Shown in pieces: positions 49,859 through 59,042 of a stretch of 64,000 nucleotides of DNA. This DNA is from Gudongella oleilytica (lineage in GTDB: Bacteria > Bacillota > Clostridia > Tissierellales > Tissierellaceae): the NCBI RefSeq assembly GCF_004101785.1, contig NZ_CP035130.1:2232001-2296000 (forward strand), read 5' to 3'. Below the pieces are notes generated by a model that saw only the letters and a program-made list of their open reading frames with translations, was not told where the DNA came from and did no database searches. How positions within the stretch are numbered: the first letter of the stretch is position 1; every line of letters starts with the position of its first letter. Made by a program: the position numbers and the translations under genes.

Positions 49859-51183
49859 TATTTCCTGTGTGCAATTATGTTAGGTGCTGTAAAGTAATTG
49901 GTTACACCTGAGATTATATTATCCTTACTAAGTCTAGTGTATAACCCTGAATAACTTTCGTTGTATGAGAATAACCCTACTATTGCCTTAAACTCTTCAG
50001 TTGAAAATCCGGATTCATTAGCCACAAGAAAACTCCTTTTTGGAGGGTCGACAAACTCCTGGAAGAGATAGTCCCTGTCGAAAGCCACTCTTACGACCCT
50101 TTCCCAGGACTCCTGGCTTTGATCCTTTCCGACAAAGACACCTTGTGATGCATTCATATCCATTGGCTTAATGATGTAATTATTCTTGTTCTCTATCACC
50201 TCACTTAGAATACTCTCTTCTCCGCCCAGAACTCCTGTAAACGGGATATGCTCCTTGATGAATTTTCTTTCCTCTTCAGTTAAAAACTCTTGAGTATCTT
50301 CGTCGTGGAGCTTCTTGAAGTAAAGCTTATTATGGATGATCTGGCTTCTAATTGTACCAATAGTACACATGGCATCCGCCATATAGGCTTCAATAAAATC
50401 AGGTATCTCTTCAGCTTTTTGGATCAACTCAAAAGTCACTATCCTTCTGTATACCAGATCAATTTTGTAATCCTCTTTGAAGAGCTCTCCTTCTCTAAAC
50501 ACAAGCTCCCGTGGATCTACTATGATGCATTGAAGTCCAAGTCTTTCATAAGCCCTTTGAAACTCAACAAATTCTGCCAAAGTGCCGCTTTCAGTGAAAT
50601 CAACTATAGCCACGTTAGGGTCGTGATCCCTGCCCTTCCACCTTCTATACAGCTTAAGGCTTTCCCTGACCCAGGAATCAATAAGCTCTCTGTTTATTAG
50701 GAAATATTCTTCCCCAAATTCCTTCAAAGCCTTTGATTCAAGTAAAATCCTTGCCAGAGTATTGTCCTCGTTCATAGCCGAAGAGCCGTCGGTATTTAGC
50801 TCACAAAGTTTATAATCTCCAATATCATTGAAAAATATGTCGAATCTTCCGATGGGCGCATGGATCCCGTATTTATTCTCCCTCAGGATCATATCTTCTA
50901 TGAACCTGGGATACCCAAAGCTTTTTCTATACTCCGGATCCTCTATGAACCTATCCGTTACCTTATTTCCAATGATGATTATCCCTTTTACGATTCCTTT
51001 GAAATACTCCTCTTCCTCTGGTGTGAAAAACATCGGGTTGAAAAGAAAAGGAACCGGCTTACCTTTGTATTTAGCGTTGGAATCCGCAACTCGCTTAACA
51101 GTCTCCTTGTAATCCTCAAGATAGGATCCTTGGTTTCTTAAGACCTTCTCATGGTAGCTTCTGTTGATGTCGGTACCCTTCAA
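49858..51183 (-). CDS. Glutathionylspermidine-synthase-like ATP-grasp ligase
   Basis: A 441-residue protein of the circularly permuted ATP-grasp type. YKLCELNTDGSSAMNEDN near residue 130 and NNYIIKPMDMNASQGVFVGKDQ near 335 are the phosphate- and metal-binding blocks. I recognise the fold but not a substrate. It begins 5 bases after a glutamate-cysteine ligase gene, so it probably adds a second amine or amino acid to gamma-glutamylcysteine, as a non-standard glutathione synthetase would. That role is inference. Confidence 0.75.
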   Translation of the reverse strand: MKGTDINRSYHEKVLRNQGSYLEDYKETVKRVADSNAKYKGKPVPFLFNPMFFTPEEEEYFKGIVKGIIIIGNKVTDRFIEDPEYRKSFGYPRFIEDMILRENKYGIHAPIGRFDIFFNDIGDYKLCELNTDGSSAMNEDNTLARILLESKALKEFGEEYFLINRELIDSWVRESLKLYRRWKGRDHDPNVAIVDFTESGTLAEFVEFQRAYERLGLQCIIVDPRELVFREGELFKEDYKIDLVYRRIVTFELIQKAEEIPDFIEAYMADAMCTIGTIRSQIIHNKLYFKKLHDEDTQEFLTEEERKFIKEHIPFTGVLGGEESILSEVIENKNNYIIKPMDMNASQGVFVGKDQSQESWERVVRVAFDRDYLFQEFVDPPKRSFLVANESGFSTEEFKAIVGLFSYNESYSGLYTRLSKDNIISGVTNYFTAPNIIAHRK

Positions 51184-51187
51184 AAAA

Positions 51188-52474
51188 TCACCTCCTGAGA
51201 ATTGCCCAATCTATTGCATTTCTCCTGTCTCCTTCTTTATACAGCTCCTTAGTAAGAAGGTATGGATTCTTTCCCTCCTCCAAAAGCCTTTCCAAAGGCT
51301 CGATGTATACAGCTTCGTTATTCAGGACACTTTTTGACATCTGCGTCATCCATTTACCTATATCAAGGATCGTCCTGCCATTTAGCCTTGCTTCCATACC
51401 TTTTTCAAGTAGCTCCAGCTTCGAAGCGACTACATCCTCTGCCTTTATGGTCTTTGAGAAATCGTACAGCTCATTAAGATTGGATTCGCTGTAGAATAGA
51501 CCCTTTACGAGAGCTACAGCAGCTAAATTCAGTGGATAGGGTATCGAGTCCATCATCCTTATCTCAATATACCTCTTTGTTCTCGCATCCGGGAAAAACA
51601 TAGTCATGAGATGCTCAAGCTCTTCAGTACTTGTAGAATCTGGATCCAGGATATCCGATATCCTGGCTTCGCCAGTAGGTATTATTTTCCCACCTCTAAT
51701 TGTGAAAATTGGGGGTCTTTCAAGCAGATATCCGGCGTACCCCGCGTAAGAGAAATCATCCTCCAACGCTTCCTCTACTGTACCAGCCCTTTCATTATCA
51801 CAATTCATCCAAACATAGGCTCTGAGATTATGTGTTTTACATGGCTCACCCTCAAAGAAAAGAGCATTTTCAAAGAGTCCATAAAAGACAGGAGCAAGAG
51901 CATTCAACACCCTGAACTTCCTGGAGTAGTCCAATTCATTTGAGTAATCAATTGATACCTGAAATGCTCCGGTCCCTTTCATCATGTTGTGGGCGTGAGA
52001 GCCCTTCTTCTTGAAGTGCTCAAACATCAGGTCATAACGCTTCTTAGGAAGCAGTTTTATCTCCTCGATCCTGGTAACCGGATGGTACCCCAGTGAAACC
52101 AATAGCTGTCCTTTCTTCTCCAAAACAGGCAGCAGCTCCTCCAAAAACCCAAGATAGCTTTTCTCGATATCTTCTATCCTTTTCTTTGCTCCGATGCTTA
52201 TCTCAAGCTGACTCCCAGGCTCAAGGGTCAGGCTTAGGTCATCCTTCTCGAGCGCCAGAAGATAATCGCCCTCATATCTACCCTCCCAACCGCCACTCAT
52301 GAGATCCTTCAAGGTGGATTCAACGCCAGCATCTCCATAATAAGATACTGTTTTAAAGGTATCCTTCCAAATTACGAAGTGTTCTATCTCAACCCCCAGC
52401 TTGAAATCCTCAACCACTTTCTCACCGCTTCTGATTAAATCTGTTATCAATTTTATTTGCCTGTTTTTGTCCAT
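51188..52474 (-). CDS. GCS2-type glutamate-cysteine ligase family protein
   Basis: A 428-residue member of the GCS2 (plant/alpha-proteobacterial and EgtA) ligase family. GVEIEHFVIWKD near residue 27 and LTLEPGSQLEISIGAKK near 80 form the glutamate site; MMKGTGAFQVSIDYSNELDYSRKFRVLNALAP near 165-195 and TKRYIEIRMMDSIPYPLN near 310 are conserved. It should join glutamate and cysteine (or a similar amine) using ATP. It is unlike the GshF fusion usual in Firmicutes. First gene of a two-gene operon with the ATP-grasp ligase. Confidence 0.88.
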   Translation of the reverse strand: MDKNRQIKLITDLIRSGEKVVEDFKLGVEIEHFVIWKDTFKTVSYYGDAGVESTLKDLMSGGWEGRYEGDYLLALEKDDLSLTLEPGSQLEISIGAKKRIEDIEKSYLGFLEELLPVLEKKGQLLVSLGYHPVTRIEEIKLLPKKRYDLMFEHFKKKGSHAHNMMKGTGAFQVSIDYSNELDYSRKFRVLNALAPVFYGLFENALFFEGEPCKTHNLRAYVWMNCDNERAGTVEEALEDDFSYAGYAGYLLERPPIFTIRGGKIIPTGEARISDILDPDSTSTEELEHLMTMFFPDARTKRYIEIRMMDSIPYPLNLAAVALVKGLFYSESNLNELYDFSKTIKAEDVVASKLELLEKGMEARLNGRTILDIGKWMTQMSKSVLNNEAVYIEPLERLLEEGKNPYLLTKELYKEGDRRNAIDWAILRR

Positions 52475-52489
52475 GATTCATCTCCTATG

Positions 52490-53662
52490 CTAAAAGTCAA
52501 TATCAAGTATAATTCTGCATTTTGTATCTTCGATTTCACTCTCTATGAGATTTTCCAGCTCTTTTCGAACTTCCTCATGAGTCTTCCCCTTTTCAAGCAT
52601 ACCAGCCCTTACTACTGCGTGAAACTCGATAAGGGTTGCCTCCTCATAGCCTGAAATATGAAAGTCATGGATAGACTTGACCCTTTCATCCTCCTGGATT
52701 ATCCTTTTTACTCTATTTCTAAGCTCATACCTCTCCTTAGTCTCGGTTCCAAGGGGGTCCATATGGATAACGAGAGTAAGGTCATATCTCTCACCGATTT
52801 CTCTTTCAGCTTTATCAATGACCTCATGGATAGTGACAGCGTCGATATTGCCAGGGAACTCAACGTCAATCGTAGCCATAGACCTTCCTGCACCATATGA
52901 ATGAACGATCAAGTCATGAGCACCTGTGATAAAATCATAGGTCATGATATCGTCATAAATTGCGTCAGTAATTTCCTCAGGAGGTGCCTCCCCCAATAGA
53001 GGACTTACAGTTTCCCTTACCAAGGAATATCCTGCATATATTATGAAAAGCGAAACAACAAGCCCAACAATTCCATCAACTGGGAGGTCTGTAAACTGAC
53101 CTGCTACGATTGAAAGTACCACTACAGAGGTTATCAGCACATCTCCAAGTGCATCCGTAGCCGTCGCCTTGAGACCTGATGAGTTGATTTTATTTCCAAG
53201 ATCCCTGTTGAATATGCTCAACCATACCTTGAAGAGAATGGAAATACCTAAAATTATAAAAGGGATAAGCTGAAATTCAACTGGTTCAGGATCGATTATC
53301 CTTTCGTAGGAGGATCTGATAAACTGAAGTCCCACCAAAATAACCATAAAAGCTACTATCAGTGCGGAAACATACTCCATCCTTCCATGCCCGTAAGGGT
53401 GTTCCTTATCAGCCGGTATACTTGAAAGCTTGAATCCAAGCAATGTGACAACCGAGGAGGCTGAGTCCGTAAGATTGTTGACCCCGTCAGCAATAACGCC
53501 GATAGAGGATATAAGTATTCCTATAGAAAGCTTTGTCAAAGCAAGGATGAGGTTGATAACTATCCCCACAGTGCCTGCAAGATATCCCACCTTCAGCCTT
53601 ACATGCCTGTTGCCATAGTCCCTGTTGTCCTTTAACGCAAGAGATAACAACCAATTAGTCAT
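52490..53662 (-). CDS. Cation diffusion facilitator (CDF) metal exporter
   Basis: A 390-residue CDF protein with six membrane helices and a long cytoplasmic tail. Transport-site residues are in IADGVNNLTDSASS (helix 2, with the Asp pair) and ATDALGDVLITS (helix 5); HPYGHGRMEYVSA is the family loop. The tail (residues 215-390) carries two ferredoxin-like regions instead of one, making it longer than the usual 300. Helix 2 DxxxD-like and helix 5 DALGD suggest Mn2+, Fe2+ or Zn2+. It lies 15 bases upstream of the GCS2 gene on the same strand and may be co-transcribed. Confidence 0.9.
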   Translation of the reverse strand: MTNWLLSLALKDNRDYGNRHVRLKVGYLAGTVGIVINLILALTKLSIGILISSIGVIADGVNNLTDSASSVVTLLGFKLSSIPADKEHPYGHGRMEYVSALIVAFMVILVGLQFIRSSYERIIDPEPVEFQLIPFIILGISILFKVWLSIFNRDLGNKINSSGLKATATDALGDVLITSVVVLSIVAGQFTDLPVDGIVGLVVSLFIIYAGYSLVRETVSPLLGEAPPEEITDAIYDDIMTYDFITGAHDLIVHSYGAGRSMATIDVEFPGNIDAVTIHEVIDKAEREIGERYDLTLVIHMDPLGTETKERYELRNRVKRIIQEDERVKSIHDFHISGYEEATLIEFHAVVRAGMLEKGKTHEEVRKELENLIESEIEDTKCRIILDIDF

Positions 53663-53726
53663 AGCCTCAACTCCAATATTGATTCATTCCATTATTTCTA
53701 CCCATTCAAGCGCCTGTCAAAACTAA

Positions 53727-53751
53727 AAGCCTCGCAAACTCAGCGAGGCTT
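53727..53751 (-). terminator. terminator after hcp
   Basis: AAGCCTCGC - 7 bases - GCGAGGCTT, a perfect 9-bp stem, followed by TTAGTTTT on the minus strand. It lies 11 bases after the hcp stop. Confidence 0.88.
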
Positions 53752-53761
53752 TCAAATATAA

Positions 53762-55423
53762 CTAGTTATTCATGAATATTTCTATGTCGCTCTCAACATC
53801 CTTGATCGTTCCAATACCAAAGGTTTCAACAAGAACCTTTGCAACATTTGGAGAGAGAAAAGCTGGCAGCGTAGGTCCCAAGTGTATATTCTTGACTCCA
53901 AGGTATAGAAGGGCAAGAAGTACTATAACTGCCTTCTGTTCATACCATGCAATATTGTACGCTATAGGAAGCTCATTTATATCATTGAGCTGGAATATTT
54001 CCTTAAGCTTCATTGCTATGACTGCAAGAGAATAAGAGTCGTTGCATTGACCGGCATCCAGAACTCTTGGGATACCCCCGATATCTCCAAGATTAAGCTT
54101 ATTGTATCTGTACTTGGCACATCCTGCAGTCAGGATCACAGTATCCTTAGGAAGTGCTTCAGCAAAATCAGTGTAGTAGCTCCTACCATTCTGTCTACCG
54201 TCACAGCCTGCCATTACAAAGAATTTTTTAATGGCTCCTGATTTTACTGCATCAACTATCTTGTCGGCCAGAGCAAATACCTGGGCATGCGCGAATCCAC
54301 CTACTATTTTCCCTGTTTCTATCTCAGTTGGTGCAGGCAGTCTTTTTGCATGCTCAATTATCTCTGAAAAGTCCTTGGCCTTTCCAGCTACTCTGTCGGG
54401 GATATGTTTAAACCCAGGATACCCTGATGAACCAGTTGTATAAACCCTGTCAGTATACTCTCTCTTTGGAGCCACTATGCAGTTTGTAGTAAAAAGTATT
54501 GGCCCATTGAATTTTTCAAACTCCTCTCTCTGCTTCCACCATGCATTGCCATAATTTCCTACGAAATGGTCGTATTTCTTGAATGCCGGATAGTAGTTTG
54601 CAGGAAGCATTTCTCCGTGGGTATAAACATCCACCCCTGTACCCTCCGTCTGCTCCAGCAGCTCTTCAAAGTCCTTCAGGTCATGTCCGGATACAAGTAT
54701 TGCAGGGTTGCTTTTTACTCCGATATTTACCTCAGTGATCTCTGGATTGCCATAAGTGCTCGTGTTGGCTTTGTCCAGTAGAGCCATTGTAGTGACTCCA
54801 TATTTTCCTGTCTCCATAACAAGTTCAATAAGCTCTTCTGCAGTTAAGGAATCATCCGTAGTGGCATTAAGAGCCCTTCGAATAAACCTTGATACCTCAG
54901 GATCCTCGTAGCCAAGGTTCCCGGCATGCTCAGCGTAGGCAGCCATGCCCTTTAAACCATAAATGATCAATTCTCTTAGGGATCTTACGTCCTCATCATA
55001 AGCTGCAAGAACTCCAACCTCCGGAGCAACAGATTTGAATACAATGTCGTCATTTGAGTCTACACTAAAGGATGCTGGATCTTTAAGGTCAGATAAGTCA
55101 ATGCCCTTTTCAGACAGTTCCTTCTTTAATGAGTCCCTTCCAGCCAAAGCTTCTTTGATCTTTACAAAAAATCTGTCGCGATCGAAGTTTGCATTTGTAA
55201 TGGTCATGAACAAACCATCAATTATTGACCTGTCTAATCCTGCAACGACTATACCTGCATCATCTGCCTTTACTCCGACCTGTGATAAGCCCTTCAATGC
55301 ATATATCATCAGGTCTTGCAGATTTGCTACCTCACTAGTCTTGCCGCATACACCTACCTGTGTGCATCCCTTCCCATTCAAGGCTTCCTGACACTGGAAG
55401 CAAAACATCTTTCTGTCAGTCAT
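53762..55423 (-). CDS. hcp: Hydroxylamine reductase / hybrid-cluster protein
   Basis: A 553-residue class I/II hybrid-cluster protein. The N-terminal cluster motif is [23 protein letters not shown] (residues 6-28, C-x2-C-x8-C-x5-C). Hybrid-cluster ligands lie in [32 protein letters not shown] and [11 protein letters not shown]. Hcp reduces NO to N2O and hydroxylamine to ammonia and protects anaerobes from nitrosative stress. The ATG at 55423 is chosen from family alignment; the frame is open 33 codons further, but that would pass through the operator. It has GGAGG 11 bases upstream. Confidence 0.96.
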   Translation of the reverse strand: MTDRKMFCFQCQEALNGKGCTQVGVCGKTSEVANLQDLMIYALKGLSQVGVKADDAGIVVAGLDRSIIDGLFMTITNANFDRDRFFVKIKEALAGRDSLKKELSEKGIDLSDLKDPASFSVDSNDDIVFKSVAPEVGVLAAYDEDVRSLRELIIYGLKGMAAYAEHAGNLGYEDPEVSRFIRRALNATTDDSLTAEELIELVMETGKYGVTTMALLDKANTSTYGNPEITEVNIGVKSNPAILVSGHDLKDFEELLEQTEGTGVDVYTHGEMLPANYYPAFKKYDHFVGNYGNAWWKQREEFEKFNGPILFTTNCIVAPKREYTDRVYTTGSSGYPGFKHIPDRVAGKAKDFSEIIEHAKRLPAPTEIETGKIVGGFAHAQVFALADKIVDAVKSGAIKKFFVMAGCDGRQNGRSYYTDFAEALPKDTVILTAGCAKYRYNKLNLGDIGGIPRVLDAGQCNDSYSLAVIAMKLKEIFQLNDINELPIAYNIAWYEQKAVIVLLALLYLGVKNIHLGPTLPAFLSPNVAKVLVETFGIGTIKDVESDIEIFMNN

Positions 55424-55477
55424 AGTAAAGCCATCCTCCTGTATATCGTTAATATTTTTACAAAACTCACAAGCACT

Positions 55478-55519
55478 ATTATATTTGGACAGCTGAGATT
55501 TTGCCGTAACATATGTTAC
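55478..55519 (-). promoter_or_regulatory. hcp promoter with HcpR-like operator centred at -41.5
   Basis: GTAACATATGTTAC (55506-55519) is a perfect 14-bp palindrome. A minus-strand TATAAT at 55478-55483 predicts a start at 55471, placing the palindrome centre exactly at -41.5, the class II activator position of CRP/FNR-family regulators. No -35 box is present. A related GGTAACAAATGTTACC lies before the operon at 59 kb. Confidence 0.83.
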
Positions 55520-55560
55520 CAAACAATAAATAGTTGTAAGGGGAAAGCAAGGATAAAAAA

Positions 55561-55621
55561 AGATTCTGCGCTCACTTCTGGATGACTAAAATTTTGTCAT
55601 ACTGAAGGAAGCGAAGAACCT
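55561..55621. repeat. REP-type imperfect inverted repeat
   Basis: Two 26-base arms (55561-55586 and 55596-55621) inverted across a 9-base AT loop, matching at 20 of 26 positions. The right arm, GTCATACTGAAGGAAGCGAA..., is a degenerate copy of the widespread bacterial repeat GTCATTCTGAGCGAAGCGAA. It lies between the zinc-ribbon gene and hcp. Confidence 0.75.
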
Positions 55622-55650
55622 AACCTATTGCTTGTAAACCATTAATTTCT

Positions 55651-55893
55651 TTAATAATTCTTACCTGCAGCCTTTATCCTTTCAGGGTATGCAACTGAAC
55701 ATGGTGTTACGCCATACACCATATCACAGCTTGGACATTTACCCTCAAGGTGAGTCATCTCAAACTCATTTCCGCATTCTATACATGTTATTAAAACACC
55801 TGGCGGCATAGGTCTTGTATTGAAACCCATAGCTCTTATTTTATCCACTACTGCCTTACCGCTCCCAAAGCTTCCTGTACATCCGTCGTGCAT
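55651..55893 (-). CDS. Small zinc-ribbon-like protein of unknown function
   Basis: An 80-residue protein with two half-ribbons, CIECGNEF and CPSCDMVYGVTPC, giving four to five candidate Zn or Fe-S ligands; another Cys is at residue 5. The preceding MPPGVLITCIECG stretch is beta-strand-like. It starts after TAAGGAGG. Proteins of this kind recur in clostridial genomes without an assigned role. It lies upstream of hcp on the same strand, separated by 227 bases that hold a REP element and the hcp promoter, so it is a separate unit. Confidence 0.72.
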   Translation of the reverse strand: MHDGCTGSFGSGKAVVDKIRAMGFNTRPMPPGVLITCIECGNEFEMTHLEGKCPSCDMVYGVTPCSVAYPERIKAAGKNY

Positions 55894-56049
55894 TATATTT
55901 TCCTCCTTAATTTTCTTAATTTACAATTAGTTTAAAATTGTCAGGGTCGATCTTTCACGTCTTGTAATCTCTAAAATTAACTGTTTGCAGCTTAATAATG
56001 ATATCGTTCTAATGGATTGAACTGATATGAATCATTTAATTGTGAAATG

Positions 56050-57054
56050 TTAATTGTTAATTGTCTTTAATACCTCTCCCTGTCTCAGATTGGTCCTCAT
56101 GGACTGGATAAAGCTATCCATCTTTTCCAGCTCGACAAGAATACTCTTCTCTTCCTCGCTTGTTTCAATTATGGAAGCTATTCCCCCATTTTTTATTATG
56201 ATCCTCTTATCTGCAATAAGGGCAAGAGTCGGATCGTGGGTCGCCATTAGGACTATCTTATCCTCGCTTACAAGCAGATCCAGAGCTTTTCTTCTGTCAA
56301 TGCCTGCATTTTCTATCTCATCTATGAGAACGATCGGCGATGTACTTAGAATTGCTGTATCTGCAATCATGAGAGCTCTCGACTGCCCACCGCTTAAAGC
56401 AGTTACAGGAGTTTCCGGATCAAACTTTTCTCCTGCAAGGCTATTTGCGGCCTGAATTATCCTGTAGATCGTCCCCTCAATATCAACGACCATCCTGCTC
56501 TCAGCATGCAGCTGCAGAAACTCAATTACAGTAAGGTCCATTACGAAATTCATATTCTGAGACAATTGTGCAACAAGCTTGTTGTTTGAGGAAAACCTCC
56601 ATTTTCTGTCCGGCAGCTCTCCATTAATAAGTATACTTCTACCTGTAGGGGTATCACTTTGGGCAGTCCACTCGATGTCTGCCAGAAGCCTTGATTTCCC
56701 TGAGCCGGTAGGCCCGACTATCGATACGATTTCTGAGGCCTTTATGGTAAGCTCATCAAACCCCTCAGGAGATCCCGACTTATCCCTACCAGGCAATATG
56801 GTAAGGGTCCTGACACTTGTTTCCTCCTTGATCCCGAGAAAGCTTTTCATCTGCTCGACGAATACCTCCAGACCTTCCATCAAACCTGCTTTGTCCATAG
56901 CAAGGTTTTCAATCTCTTCAGGAGAGAATTCATCGAGGATCTCCTCCAGATCCATATTTTCTTTCCCTTCAGGATCCAGCTTATTCTCTATCATCCATCC
57001 CATCACGAATGGATAGCTTTCAATCAGTTTTCCAAGCTTAGTTTTTCTATGCAT
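56050..57054 (-). CDS. ABC-type ATPase with a DUF1858-like N-terminal domain
   Basis: A 334-residue cytoplasmic protein. Residues 1-70 (KLGKLIESYPFVMGWMIENKLDPEG, then EEILDEFSPEEIENLA) look like the helical DUF1858/ScdA-N type domain. Residues 85-334 form an ABC ATPase: GPTGSGKSRLLAD near 117, LSGGQSRALMI near 218, PIVLIDEIENAG near 240 and switch His in ATHDPTL. It has no membrane segment and no permease neighbour. The ATG at 57054 follows GGGTGATG. Third gene of the cassette; the gene upstream overlaps it by 8 bases. Confidence 0.8.
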   Translation of the reverse strand: MHRKTKLGKLIESYPFVMGWMIENKLDPEGKENMDLEEILDEFSPEEIENLAMDKAGLMEGLEVFVEQMKSFLGIKEETSVRTLTILPGRDKSGSPEGFDELTIKASEIVSIVGPTGSGKSRLLADIEWTAQSDTPTGRSILINGELPDRKWRFSSNNKLVAQLSQNMNFVMDLTVIEFLQLHAESRMVVDIEGTIYRIIQAANSLAGEKFDPETPVTALSGGQSRALMIADTAILSTSPIVLIDEIENAGIDRRKALDLLVSEDKIVLMATHDPTLALIADKRIIIKNGGIASIIETSEEEKSILVELEKMDSFIQSMRTNLRQGEVLKTINN

Positions 57055-57748
57055 AATCATCACCCAGCTCGATCTTTCTTACGTTGCCCATCTGATAAGC
57101 TTCTCCGATCCTTGTTTCTCCGAGGCAATAGGAGCAAAGTGCGGATGGCATTGGGTACCTAAGCTCCATTCCTTGAACGGTTTCAAGCTGACTATCCTCA
57201 TCATAAAGGAGAGTACTTAGCTCGTACGCTCCCTGGCCTGTAAGACCGTTGATGTGCATTATAGTAGCCTTTGGGTTCACCGAGTTTACCCTTGATGAGA
57301 AAACCTCTCTCTCTGCCTGGGATACGATATCCCCCTTGGTAATGACCACGATGTCAGCAGCCTTAAGCATAGGTCCGATCTTCTTTGGAGTGTTTATTCC
57401 CGAAAGGTTGTCTATTACACAAACGCCCTTGATCTCTCTTATATATGGCGAGCATCTGTTGCACAGCCCTGCGGATTCGGTCACTAAAAGATCAAGCCCC
57501 GACTTCACTCCCCACTGGACAACCTCCTCAATATTTGAGGCAAAGTAATGGTCTGGGCATAGAGCTCCTGAAAGCCCTTTTTTTACAGGAATACCTGCCT
57601 TTTCATAGAGTATGTCGTCATCTGTTGAAAGACAGTCAAACTTCACAACGCCTGCCTTAATATCTCTCTTTTTCATAGAATCTATTGTCTTTAGGATAAT
57701 ACTTGTCTTCCCTGAGGAAGGTGGTCCCGAGAATATTACAAGATTCAT
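57047..57748 (-). CDS. P-loop GTPase (HypB/CobW-like)
   Basis: A 233-residue NTPase: Walker A SGPPSSGKTS near residue 7, LLVTESAGLCNRCSPYIREI near 90 (a Walker B-like segment with a CxxC), VITKGD near 137 like the NKxD guanine motif, and a C-terminal CSYCLGE. The paired cysteines suggest metal binding, as in HypB or CobW-type metal-insertion GTPases. It overlaps both neighbours, by 4 bases with the binding-protein gene and 8 with the ATPase gene, implying a complex. Confidence 0.78.
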   Translation of the reverse strand: MNLVIFSGPPSSGKTSIILKTIDSMKKRDIKAGVVKFDCLSTDDDILYEKAGIPVKKGLSGALCPDHYFASNIEEVVQWGVKSGLDLLVTESAGLCNRCSPYIREIKGVCVIDNLSGINTPKKIGPMLKAADIVVITKGDIVSQAEREVFSSRVNSVNPKATIMHINGLTGQGAYELSTLLYDEDSQLETVQGMELRYPMPSALCSYCLGETRIGEAYQMGNVRKIELGDDYA

Positions 57749-58992
57749 CTCTTCACTCCTGACTCATCATAAAATAGGTCCATGCAGTATCTTATCAAAG
57801 CTCCCAGGTCTTCGTGGGTGTTTATAAAATCCCACCCTATCCATAAAAAGCTTTGACCTTCCTTTAAGCCGTTTTCCACATCCGGGTGTGTTGAGGGGAA
57901 TTTACCGTTCGTCGCCAATAGCTGACCCACCTCTGGAGACAGCAGGTAATCAACGATAGGCTTTACCCTCTCCTCAGATGTCTTCTTAGTCAATAGGAAT
58001 ATTGGACTTGCTATCGCCCCTTCCTTTGGCCACACAGGCTTTAGGGGGCTTCCCTCCCTGACCATTCCTGCAAATAAATAGGGCATTACAGTGACAGTGG
58101 GTATACCAGAAGCCGTATTTCTAATATTTGACTTGACCATTTCGGCAGGAGTCATGCTTCGCATATGGGAACGACCGAGCTTTCTTACTCCATCCTCGCC
58201 AAACTCCTTGTAAATCGTTAGAAGTAAAGCGTTGAAAAGGTCAAAGTCATTTAAGGGAAGAGAGACGGATCTTTCAAACTCGGCTGAAAGCAGTTCCTCC
58301 CAGGATTCAGGCTTCTTTCTGCCATTGAGCTCCTCGGTATTTACAAGAAATACTGCCGGAACCACTGAAAATACTGTATATTGTCCCTGAGGATCCTTAA
58401 GAGATACCCTGTCGTTGTCCAGATCCCTGTTCAATCGTTCGAATCCTGAGAGATCTTTAAATACTCCCTGCTTCTTAAATCTTCCCATTAGCTTTTCGTC
58501 GAAGAACAGGTCGAAGCCTGCAGACATGAATAGATCCGCCAGCTGATCAGCATCCGAATTCTCGATCTCGCTTCGTATCCAGTCTACTCCTATATTGGCA
58601 GCCTTAAGCTCATAATCGATCTTTGTTCCAAGACTTTCCTCATGCTCCTTGAGCCACTTGGAAAAGCTTTCCATTAATGGTATCCTTACCGGGCAAGGAA
58701 GGACTCCCAGCATCCTTGTTTCTCCATCCGAGTCCTTTAAAGTGTCGTTAAGTCCCATATCCACACTCTCTCTTGTCTGGCGTATAGTCTCAACAAGCTT
58801 GTTTTCGAATATCTCAAGATTCACCTTCTTAGTCTTGCATGCCATTTCCAGTGATATGGTTTTCCCCATGATCTTTCTCATAGCCTCATTCTTAAGGTGC
58901 TCAAAGCCATTGGATGCAAATACGTCAAGCGTCTCAGGATACTTTTCTGTTATATCAAATACCTTTTCGGTCACGTCAAAATATTTATTCAA
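57745..58992 (-). CDS. DUF1858-fused, cytosolic solute-binding-protein-like protein
   Basis: A 415-residue protein. Residues 1-70 (YFDVTEKVFDITEKYPETLDVFASNGFEHL) form a DUF1858/ScdA-N type domain. The rest has the fold of an extracellular ABC binding protein (GVLPCPVRIPLMESFSKWLKE; SVVPAVFLVNTEEL; NTASGIPTVTVMPYLFAGMV; SPEVGQLLATNGKFPSTHPD), yet there is no signal peptide or lipobox, so it should stay in the cytoplasm. First gene of the three-gene cassette; GAGGAGG precedes the ATG. Function unknown. Confidence 0.8.
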   Translation of the reverse strand: MNKYFDVTEKVFDITEKYPETLDVFASNGFEHLKNEAMRKIMGKTISLEMACKTKKVNLEIFENKLVETIRQTRESVDMGLNDTLKDSDGETRMLGVLPCPVRIPLMESFSKWLKEHEESLGTKIDYELKAANIGVDWIRSEIENSDADQLADLFMSAGFDLFFDEKLMGRFKKQGVFKDLSGFERLNRDLDNDRVSLKDPQGQYTVFSVVPAVFLVNTEELNGRKKPESWEELLSAEFERSVSLPLNDFDLFNALLLTIYKEFGEDGVRKLGRSHMRSMTPAEMVKSNIRNTASGIPTVTVMPYLFAGMVREGSPLKPVWPKEGAIASPIFLLTKKTSEERVKPIVDYLLSPEVGQLLATNGKFPSTHPDVENGLKEGQSFLWIGWDFINTHEDLGALIRYCMDLFYDESGVKR

Positions 58993-59042
58993 AATAAGCC
59001 TCCTCGTATAATATGTTTAGAGCTTTCATCAATCCACCTTAC

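Noticed and set aside
55424-55522. Longer N-terminus for Hcp (33 more codons with a CEFC motif)
   Set aside because: It would run through the promoter's TATAAT box and the GTAACATATGTTAC operator, has no ribosome site, and Hcp proteins begin at MFCFQC.
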